64,000 bases of DNA from Kallotenue papyrolyticum (GTDB lineage Bacteria > Chloroflexota > Chloroflexia > Chloroflexales > Kallotenuaceae). Each line of letters opens with the position of its first letter. Within the stretch, counting starts at the first letter, position 1. The stretch is from NCBI RefSeq assembly GCF_000526415.1, contig NZ_JAGA01000002.1, positions 1,542,001 to 1,606,000 on the forward strand. Reading direction: 5' to 3'. Under the pieces are notes generated by a model. That model was not told the DNA's origin. It worked only from the letters and a program-made list of their open reading frames with translations, and ran no database searches. Positions 57,701 to 64,000 of the stretch are shown in pieces. The translations under genes were made by a program, and so were the position numbers.

Positions 57701-58942
57701 TCAGCCGCGCAACACGGTGGGCACCGGCGGCAGAGGTCGGCCCGCGCGGCGCGCAAAGGCGCGCTCGTAGATCGCGCTGATCTGCTGGCCGCCCAGCTCC
57801 CAGGAGTGCTCGCGCACGGCTTTGAGGCGGCCCAGCCGCCCCAGCTCGCGAGCGCGCTCCCCATCATCCAGGAGCGCGATGATCTCTTCCGCCAGCGAGA
57901 CGGGATCGTCGAAGCGGGCGTACACGCCGATCTCGCCTAACAGCTCGCGGCTCACGGGCGTGTCGAAGGCGACCACCGGCAAGCCCATGGCCATGTAGTT
58001 GGTGATTTTGCCGGCGCCCTCGGTCGCCGATTTCTTGGGTGCGACGGCGATCTCGCCCAGCGCCAGGTAGGCGTGCAGATCCTTGTACAGAATGCGTCCC
58101 GGCAGCGTGACGTGTCCGCTCACGCCCAGCGTGTCCGCTAGCGCGCGGTAGCTCTGCACATCGGGATAGCCCATGATCAGAAAGTGCGTGTCGGGTCGGC
58201 GCGCCGTGACGATACGCGCAGCCTCCAGCAGCCGGTTGGTCCCCTGATATTCGGCCAGTAGCCCGATGTATACCACGATGCGCCGCCCGGCGGGAATGCC
58301 CAGCTCGGCGCGCAGCCGCTGCCGCTCTGCTTCCCAGGCGGGCGAGCCGTCGAAGGGCCGAAAGCGCTCGGTGTTGACCGAATCGACGACGGTGTAGAGC
58401 CGGTCGCGCGGGTAGCGCCACTCGCGGTGCAGCGTCGCGGCTGCGTTATAGGTTGACGTAATAATGGCGTCGGGCATAGCGTTGATCACCCGTTCCAGCA
58501 GGCGCATCGGGCGGTAGAAGAGGCCACGCGGGTTGAGGAAGCGGTGATCGACCATTTCGCCGGTGAGCGAGCCCTGGTAGTCGAAGATCAGCGGAATGCG
58601 CAGCAGACGGCTGACCAGCGCACCGATCAGCGCGCCCTCGTGGAGGTGCGCATGCACGAGATCCGGCCGGATCTCCAGGGCGACGCGCAGCGTGCGCCAG
58701 GTCAGCGCCACATCCAGGTAGAGCTTGTGCCGCGAGGAACCGACCATCGCGCGCTTGATCCAGGGCACATCCCACGAACGGCGAATGTCCAGGCCCGGCA
58801 TATCATCGCCGTTGTGGTAGGTGGTCATCACTACGCGATGGCCGAGCTGCTTGAGGATCTTGGCCTCTTCCCAAATGCGCACATGCGCGCCGTAGTCGGC
58901 GAAAAAGGATGTCGGCGCAATGGTCAGAACCGTGTATGGCAT
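57701..58942 (-). CDS. Family 4 glycosyltransferase
   Basis: The 413-residue GT-B fold enzyme has N-terminal acceptor-side sequence (FFADYGAHVRIWEEAKILKQLGH), DLVHAHLHEGA and IFDYQGSLTGEM. The C-terminal nucleotide-sugar part contains VVYIGLLAEYQGTNRLLEAA and the E-x7-E region KKSATEGAGKITNYMAMGLPVVAFDTP. It acts in the cytoplasm on a lipid-linked or surface glycan; the sugar donor is not determined. AAGGAG is upstream of the ATG. It is divergent from the methyltransferase gene. Confidence 0.92.
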   Translation of the reverse strand: MPYTVLTIAPTSFFADYGAHVRIWEEAKILKQLGHRVVMTTYHNGDDMPGLDIRRSWDVPWIKRAMVGSSRHKLYLDVALTWRTLRVALEIRPDLVHAHLHEGALIGALVSRLLRIPLIFDYQGSLTGEMVDHRFLNPRGLFYRPMRLLERVINAMPDAIITSTYNAAATLHREWRYPRDRLYTVVDSVNTERFRPFDGSPAWEAERQRLRAELGIPAGRRIVVYIGLLAEYQGTNRLLEAARIVTARRPDTHFLIMGYPDVQSYRALADTLGVSGHVTLPGRILYKDLHAYLALGEIAVAPKKSATEGAGKITNYMAMGLPVVAFDTPVSRELLGEIGVYARFDDPVSLAEEIIALLDDGERARELGRLGRLKAVREHSWELGGQQISAIYERAFARRAGRPLPPVPTVLRG

Positions 58943-59043
58943 AGCGCGGTGCGTGCTCCTTGGCGCATTACAAACTGCCGCATTCTACCCCGCGCGGCAG
59001 CGGCGCGCAAATAGCAGGGCGCTGAGCACCGGCTGAGCCGCGT

Positions 59044-59071
59044 CTGACAGCACGATCAGGCATGGTACAAT
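59044..59071 (+). promoter_or_regulatory. Candidate promoter for the methyltransferase gene
   Basis: CTGACA at 59044-59049 and TACAAT at 59066-59071 are 16 nt apart, about 40 nt before the ATG at 59111. Confidence 0.45.
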
Positions 59072-59110
59072 GCCGCACGACCGCGCAACGCAACACGCAG
59101 GTGACTACGC

Positions 59111-59956
59111 ATGGCTGTGATTAACCAAAAGATGCTGCGCGCCTTTGTCGCCGGGCGCTACTGGCGGCATCCGATCCGCGCCTGGCGCATCTACCGCGCC
59201 GAGGTGGCGCGTCACAATAAAGGCTACAAATCGGCCTGGGAAGCGGTCGGCAAGGATGCCGGCTGGGCCTATAGTATGATGAACGGCTCGCCCGACGAAG
59301 CGACGTTGCAGCGCACCGGCGGCGAGATGGCGCAACGCTTGCTCGATGCGCTGGCGATCGCGCCGACGCATCGCGTGCTGGAGCTGGGCTGCGGCGTGGC
59401 GCGCATCGGGCGCGAACTGGCGCCGCGGGTGGCGGCCTGGCACGGCGCCGATATTTCGGGGTCGATCCTGCGCCTGGCGCGCCGCCGCACGCGACATCTG
59501 CCCAATGTCTTCTTGCATGAGCTGGAGCGCGCGGCGCTGCCCTTCGAGGCAGCCGTGTTCGATCGCGCCTACTCCCACCTGGTGCTGTTCCACATGGATA
59601 AAGAGGATCTGTTCCTCTACTTGCGGGAGCTGGCGCGTGTGTTGAAGCCGGGCGGTCTGCTCTACTTCGACACCTGGAACCTGCTGCACCCCGAGGGTTG
59701 GCAGCGCTTTCTGTGGGAGCTGGAGCGCCACCGCGACAAGCCCGTGCGTCCGGCGCACCGCAACCAGTTCTGCACCCCCGACGAGGTGCGCCTGTACGTT
59801 GAACAGGCCGGGCTCGCGCCGCTGCACGTGCTCGACCAGAGCTTCTGGGTGCAGGTGATTGCGGCGCGACCCGGCGCGGATGTCGATCTGGAGGTGCTGC
59901 GCGCGCTGCCGCGCAATTTGGAGGCGCTGGTGCCGCGCGGGCGCTGGTACTACTAG
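59111..59956 (+). CDS. SAM-dependent class I methyltransferase
   Basis: The 281-residue enzyme has a methyltransferase_11-like core: SAM-binding motif I VLELGCGVARIGREL (about 88-102), motif II GADISGSILRLARRR, then FDRAYSHLVLFHMD and LARVLKPGGLLYFDTWN (post-motif region). The acceptor cannot be inferred; the neighbouring glycosyltransferase and glycosidase-like genes suggest a sugar or glycan substrate. The glycosidase-like lipoprotein gene starts 8 nt after its stop, so the two are probably cotranscribed. Confidence 0.85.
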   Translation: MAVINQKMLRAFVAGRYWRHPIRAWRIYRAEVARHNKGYKSAWEAVGKDAGWAYSMMNGSPDEATLQRTGGEMAQRLLDALAIAPTHRVLELGCGVARIGRELAPRVAAWHGADISGSILRLARRRTRHLPNVFLHELERAALPFEAAVFDRAYSHLVLFHMDKEDLFLYLRELARVLKPGGLLYFDTWNLLHPEGWQRFLWELERHRDKPVRPAHRNQFCTPDEVRLYVEQAGLAPLHVLDQSFWVQVIAARPGADVDLEVLRALPRNLEALVPRGRWYY

Positions 59957-59964
59957 CCGGCGCG

Positions 59965-62439
59965 ATGCAACTGCGACGCAAGCAAGCGATGGCGCGCCTG
60001 CTGTTGGCGGTGGTCTTGCCGGCCCTGGTGGGCTGTGCCGCGCTGCCGATCGCTCAGCCGTCGAGGCCGACCGCTGCGCCCACGGCCACCGCCGATCCCG
60101 ATCGCATTGTGTTTCCGGACGGCCACGTGGTGGAGGGCGCCTTTGGGCGCTTCTGGCGGCAGCACGGCGGCACGGCGGTCTTTGGCCGTCCGCTGACGGC
60201 CACTCTGCCGATCGATGGTGTCTGGACGCAGTACTTCGAGCGCGCGCGCTTCGAGCTGGGCGCGGATGGCGCCGTGCGGCTGGGCGCGCTGGGCCGCGAA
60301 GCGCTGGCGGCAGCCGCGCTCACGCCGGTCGCTGCTCAACCCCGCGCGGGATGCCGCTTTTTCGAGGCAACCGCGCACAACCTCTGTCCGCCGCTGCTTG
60401 AGTTCTGGGAGCAGCACGGTGGTGCGGCGCTGCTGGGCGCGCCGATCTCTGAGGCCACGACGCGGGATCAATACATCACCCAGTACTTTGAGCGGGCGCG
60501 TATCGACAAGCCCGTCGGCGGCGCGGCCATGCTGGCCGACCTGGGTGCGGCGGCCCTGCAACGCCTGCCAGCAGCCGATCTCCTGCGCGCGCCGACAACG
60601 CAGGCCGCGCCGCAGCGTGCCTGGCTGCGTAGCGCGGTGAGCAGCGCCCAACCGCTCGACGTGGTGCGCCTCACGCTCGCAACCGCGCCGCTGACCGCTA
60701 CGGCCACGATCATCTGGAGCGATGGACAGGGGCGTACCGAGCGCAGCACGGTGGCCGTGCGCAACGGACGGGCCGCGCTCGAGCGGGTGGCGCGCGGCGC
60801 GCTGGGACCGCACGGCGCGGTGGTGCTGCTGGATGGTCGCGTCGCGGGCGTGCAGACGGCCGTGTTCGAACTGACCGCGACCACGGCGATCCACACCGGC
60901 CAGCCGCGCTTCGACGAGCTGATCCCGCGCGTGCGCGCCTTTCTGGATCACGACATTCTGGAATTCACCATCGGCCATCGCCGCGTGCGCGGCTATCGCT
61001 CGCCCGACAACAACATGCTCTGGCTGCGCGATCACGTCCATCAGTCCAAGGGCTTCGCCTACTGGGAAGCGGACATGACCAGTCTGCTCGATCAGTTTCG
61101 GCGCATGCAGCGTGCGGACGGCTCGTTCGACGACTACCTGGGACAGGTGGGCAACACACTGTTGCACGGGCGCAAAGAGGTGGAGGCCGATCTGGAATAC
61201 CTCTTTATCGAGGGCGTGTACCGCGCCTGGCAGGCCACCGGCGACGATGCCTGGATGCAGCGCCAGTTGCCGGCGGCGGAGCGTGGCCTGCAGTACGTTA
61301 TGAGCCATCCCTGGCGCTGGGACGCGACGCACCGGCTGGTCAAGCGCCCCTACACCATCGACACCTGGGATTTCGAGATCGGTGCGCCCACCATCTCACC
61401 CGACGGGCGCATCGCGCCGCGCCATTGGATCGATGCGCAGACCAAGTGGAGCATCTTCCACGGCGACAACACCGGCTATGCCTATGCCATGCAGCTCTTG
61501 GCACGCATGTACGAGCATCTGGGCAATCACAGCCGCGCCGCGCACTGGCGGCGCGAGGCGCAGGGCCTGATGCAGCGCCTCAACGCCCTAGCCTGGAATG
61601 GCCGCTTTTTCCGCCACATGGTGCCCCTCACGCCGGTGGACCTGCCGGTCGATACCGAGGCGCAGCTATCGCTCTCCAACGCCTATGCTCTCAACCGCGA
61701 GGTGCTGAGCGCCGAGCAGGCGCGCGCGATCATCGCCGAGTACCAGGCCCGGCGCCGTCCGCCCGACCAGGCCTTTGCCGAGTGGTATTCGATCGATCCG
61801 CCCTTTCCCGCCGGGACGGTGAGCATTCCGCCGGAGGGCAAGGGCCACCGTCCGGGCGAGTACGTCAACGGCGGGATCATGCCGCTGGTAGGCGGCGAAC
61901 TGGCGCAGGGCGCCTTCCGCTGGGGCGCGGAAGCCTACGGCTTCGATATTCTGCAGCGCTACTACAGCCTGATCGCCGGCACCGGCGCGAGCTATCTGTG
62001 GTACTACCCCATCGGCCAGCCCGGCATCAGCGGCGCCGAGACGCTGCCCACCGACGGCTGGGGCGCGTCCGCGATGTTGGCCGCGCTGATCGAGGGCGCC
62101 GCCGGCGTGCAGGATCGTGGCACGCGCTTCGCGCACGCGCTGATCGCCCCGCGCTGGAGCGCCGCGCCCGATGTCAGCAGTGCGCGCGTGACGGTGCGCT
62201 ATGGCGCCTCAGACGGCTATGTCGCCTACCACTGGCAGCGCCAGGCCGATGGGCTGCGCCTGCGCTGGACCGGCAGCGGCACGCACGTCACTCTGCGCCT
62301 GTTGCTGCCACCCGCCGTGCCCGCCGCGCGCGTGTTGTTGGACGGCCGACCGATCACCACGCGTCTCGAAACGGTGGGCGCCAGCCACTACCTGGTGGTG
62401 GAAGCACCGGCCTCAGGCGACCTCACGGTGCGTTGGTAG
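59965..62439 (+). CDS. Lipoprotein with tandem Chloroflexota-type modules and glycosidase-like toroid domain
   Basis: The 824-residue lipoprotein has a lipobox ALVGC (Cys about 24). Two tandem modules follow: FGRFWRQHGGTAVFGRPLTA with TQYFERARFEL (about 50-110) and LEFWEQHGGAALLGAPISE with TQYFERARIDK (about 145-200). A beta region leads to a large alpha/alpha-toroid domain (about 320-690; WLRDHVHQSKGFAYWEAD, TWDFEIGAPTISPDG, EGKGHRPGEYVNGGIMPL) typical of glucoamylase/amylo-glucosidase-like hydrolases. It probably acts on a glycan at the cell surface. The catalytic acids are not certain from inspection; an Asp/Glu in FAEWYSIDP and the GAETLPTDGWGASA segment are candidates. Confidence 0.82.
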   Translation: MQLRRKQAMARLLLAVVLPALVGCAALPIAQPSRPTAAPTATADPDRIVFPDGHVVEGAFGRFWRQHGGTAVFGRPLTATLPIDGVWTQYFERARFELGADGAVRLGALGREALAAAALTPVAAQPRAGCRFFEATAHNLCPPLLEFWEQHGGAALLGAPISEATTRDQYITQYFERARIDKPVGGAAMLADLGAAALQRLPAADLLRAPTTQAAPQRAWLRSAVSSAQPLDVVRLTLATAPLTATATIIWSDGQGRTERSTVAVRNGRAALERVARGALGPHGAVVLLDGRVAGVQTAVFELTATTAIHTGQPRFDELIPRVRAFLDHDILEFTIGHRRVRGYRSPDNNMLWLRDHVHQSKGFAYWEADMTSLLDQFRRMQRADGSFDDYLGQVGNTLLHGRKEVEADLEYLFIEGVYRAWQATGDDAWMQRQLPAAERGLQYVMSHPWRWDATHRLVKRPYTIDTWDFEIGAPTISPDGRIAPRHWIDAQTKWSIFHGDNTGYAYAMQLLARMYEHLGNHSRAAHWRREAQGLMQRLNALAWNGRFFRHMVPLTPVDLPVDTEAQLSLSNAYALNREVLSAEQARAIIAEYQARRRPPDQAFAEWYSIDPPFPAGTVSIPPEGKGHRPGEYVNGGIMPLVGGELAQGAFRWGAEAYGFDILQRYYSLIAGTGASYLWYYPIGQPGISGAETLPTDGWGASAMLAALIEGAAGVQDRGTRFAHALIAPRWSAAPDVSSARVTVRYGASDGYVAYHWQRQADGLRLRWTGSGTHVTLRLLLPPAVPAARVLLDGRPITTRLETVGASHYLVVEAPASGDLTVRW

Positions 62440-62938
62440 CCCCGCCGGCACGGCCTTAATATTGCGACAAACTATAGTGTTTCGTTATGGCAAGTCCTGA
62501 ATGTCATCGAATCTTAATCTGGCCGGGGTGGCCTGCCTATCCACAGCCTCTGCCGAGTTATCCACAATCCAACAACCAGGCTGTGGATGACTGCCGGCCG
62601 GCACCGCTGCAGGCGATCGCCTTGCAATGCCCTATTGCGCATGGCTTGCGTCTGGCGTGCGCATGTTATCCACATCTTTGGGGAAAACCCGGCGCAAGTT
62701 TTCCCCATTATGCACGGCGCTCGATTAGAAGTCGTGGGGACAAGCCCGCTACTACTATAAAAAACTCTTATCGGAGAAGTGCCGGTTCCCTCTTGAAGAA
62801 GTGCGCGGGATCGAGTATGATCGCCCGTACATCGAAACGGTAGCGGTTTCCACAACCGGCAAGATACACCCCCTCTTCCGGCAACCGTGCACACCTCTGG
62901 TGATGTGTGCGCGCGACTGGTTGATCAGGGAGGCAGCG
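62440..62938 (+). other. oriC: Probable chromosomal replication origin (oriC)
   Basis: This 499-nt gene-free stretch directly upstream of dnaA holds two perfect DnaA boxes (TTATCCACA at 62558-62566 and 62666-62674). Two one-mismatch boxes occur at 62537-62545 (CTATCCACA) and 62582-62590 (reverse strand), and a two-mismatch box at 62846-62854. A CTACTACTATAAAAAA run at 62749-62764 resembles DnaA-trio plus AT-rich unwinding sequence. AT-rich sequence also lies at 62455-62520. Position next to dnaA supports the call. Confidence 0.85.
62680..62706. repeat. Inverted repeat inside oriC
   Basis: A perfect 9-bp inverted repeat (GGGGAAAAC 62680-62688/GTTTTCCCC 62698-62706) with a 9-nt spacer sits 5 nt after the last perfect DnaA box. 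It may be a protein-binding site in the origin. Confidence 0.6.
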
Positions 62939-64000
62939 TTGAATACCAAACAGATCTGGCAGGCTGCGCTCGGCGATCTGGAGTTGCAGCTCCCGAAGAG
63001 TGAGTTCAACACCTGGCTGCGGGAGACGACTCTGGTCGAAGTGGAACACAACCAGGCGATCATCGGCACGCCGAACATCTTTGCGCGCGAGGTGCTTGAA
63101 GGGCGTTACCACGAACCGATCCGCTCAACGCTCTCCTCGTTGCTGGGCTACCCTGTCGATGTCCAGGTGGTGATCGGCGCGGGCAGCGCGCTGGAGGAGT
63201 GGCGTCCGCGCGCCGGCGAGGGGGCGAGCGTGCCGCGCGCCACTGGGCCTGCCGGGCGGCGTGGCAGTGTGGCGGAAGCACCGCTGCAGGCCGAGCAGCT
63301 CGATCTGCTGACGCCGCGCACGGCGATGCTCAATCCCAACTACACCTTCCATTCGTTTATTGTTGGCTCGTCCAACCGGCTGGCACACGCCGCCTGTCTG
63401 GCGGTCGCCGAGCATCCGGCCAAGGCCTACAATCCGCTCTTCCTCTACGGCGGCGTGGGGCTGGGCAAGACGCACCTGCTGCATGCCATCGGCAATCTGG
63501 TGCTGGATCGCAATCCGGAGGTCAACGTGCTCTACGTCTCCTCCGAGAAGTTCACCAACGATCTGATCAACGCGATCCGGCGGCAGAACACCGAAGAGTT
63601 TCGCATGCGCTACCGCAGCATCGACGTGCTGCTGATCGACGATATCCAGTTCATCACCGGCAAGGAAGCGACGCAGGAAGAGTTCTTCCATACCTTCAAC
63701 ACGCTACATGGCGCCGGCAAGCAGATCGTGATCAGCTCGGATCGTCCGCCCAAGGCGATCAACACCCTGGAAGAGCGGCTGCGCTCGCGCTTCGAGTGGG
63801 GGCTGATCGTTGATGTGCAGTCGCCCGACCTGGAGACGCGCACGGCGATCCTGCGCGGCAAGGCCGAACAGCTCAACGTGCGCGTGCCCGACGAGGTGAT
63901 CGATTTTCTGGCGCACCGCATCCAGAGCAACATTCGCGAGCTGGAGGGCAGCCTCAACCGGGTGGTGGCCTTTGCTACGCTCAACCGCCAGCCGATCACT
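62939..64000 (+). CDS. dnaA: Chromosomal replication initiator DnaA (5' part, cut by window end)
   Basis: About 354 residues of the initiator ATPase are present. Domain I is at the N-terminus ([25 protein letters not shown]), followed by a variable Gly/Ala linker and the AAA+ domain with [21 protein letters not shown], Walker [13 protein letters not shown], Walker [24 protein letters not shown] and the sensor region [12 protein letters not shown]. The DNA-binding domain IV lies beyond position 64000. The TTG start is preceded by AGGGAGGCAGCG, and no in-frame ATG is suitable nearby. It lies directly downstream of the origin. Confidence 0.95.
   Translation, partial: MNTKQIWQAALGDLELQLPKSEFNTWLRETTLVEVEHNQAIIGTPNIFAREVLEGRYHEPIRSTLSSLLGYPVDVQVVIGAGSALEEWRPRAGEGASVPRATGPAGRRGSVAEAPLQAEQLDLLTPRTAMLNPNYTFHSFIVGSSNRLAHAACLAVAEHPAKAYNPLFLYGGVGLGKTHLLHAIGNLVLDRNPEVNVLYVSSEKFTNDLINAIRRQNTEEFRMRYRSIDVLLIDDIQFITGKEATQEEFFHTFNTLHGAGKQIVISSDRPPKAINTLEERLRSRFEWGLIVDVQSPDLETRTAILRGKAEQLNVRVPDEVIDFLAHRIQSNIRELEGSLNRVVAFATLNRQPIT

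Noticed and set aside
59953-61332. Long antisense frame opposite the glycosidase-like lipoprotein
   Set aside because: Composition typical of a shadow frame and no recognisable domain.

Overview
The window looks like chromosomal DNA of a high-GC member of the Chloroflexota, probably class Chloroflexia. The reasons are the secreted proteins with Thr-Pro linkers and FW...HGG...FG...TQYFERARF-type modules, an isopentenyl phosphate kinase, lipoproteins with a single lipobox, many NarL/LuxR-type regulators with GAF sensor kinases, and dnaA next to a DnaA-box-rich origin at the right edge. This assignment is inference; no rRNA is present to confirm it. I see no insertion sequence, prophage, integrase or CRISPR array, so this reads as stable chromosome.

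Layout. 1-4.7 kb: a secreted PPC-domain protein, a degenerate M28-like membrane protein and a PAP2 phosphatase. 4.76-5.07 kb: a tRNA-Leu(UAA) gene split by a complete 224-nt group I intron, with its own promoter and terminator. 5.1-13.1 kb: two tandem AI-2E-family permeases, a 45-residue membrane peptide, a YugP-type Zn protease, a rhomboid protease, a membrane glycosyltransferase and a flavin reductase. 13.3-18.3 kb: purB, a regulator with a degenerate receiver and its downstream lipoprotein. 18.4-24.5 kb: a complete branched-chain amino-acid-type ABC importer (livKHMGF order) behind a strong promoter and a 330-nt leader. 24.6-28.5 kb: isoprenoid genes, namely isopentenyl phosphate kinase, phytoene synthase and a CarH-type B12 photoreceptor repressor that precedes crtB on the same strand and has a near-consensus promoter with repeats at its -35.

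28.5-38.4 kb: YggT, a fused MFS/spermidine-synthase protein, a hotdog thioesterase, a NarL-type two-component pair whose kinase ends in a YHS metal-binding domain, an SDR, an aminotransferase, an alpha/beta hydrolase, a pseudo-receiver kinase, and a tRNA-Leu(CAG)/tRNA-Arg(GCG) operon. 38.4-46.6 kb: an M23 endopeptidase, a GAF kinase, TatD and a transglutaminase-like membrane protein. 46.7-52.7 kb: a minus-strand envelope and stress-type group (BON, lipid kinase, GlsB/YeaQ, PRC-barrel), sigma-54 with an inserted zinc ribbon, and a frameshifted NERD gene. 52.8-62.4 kb: a large multi-GAF/PAS kinase, a DUF418 protein, a GT4 glycosyltransferase, a methyltransferase and a glycosidase-like lipoprotein. 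62.44-64 kb: oriC and the start of dnaA.

The most striking items are the trnL(UAA) group I intron at the same site as the cyanobacterial/plastid intron, the carH-crtB light-control unit with nearby ipk, the YHS-tailed kinase, the zinc-ribbon sigma-54, three regulators with disabled receivers, and a tRNA-Arg with a GCG anticodon.
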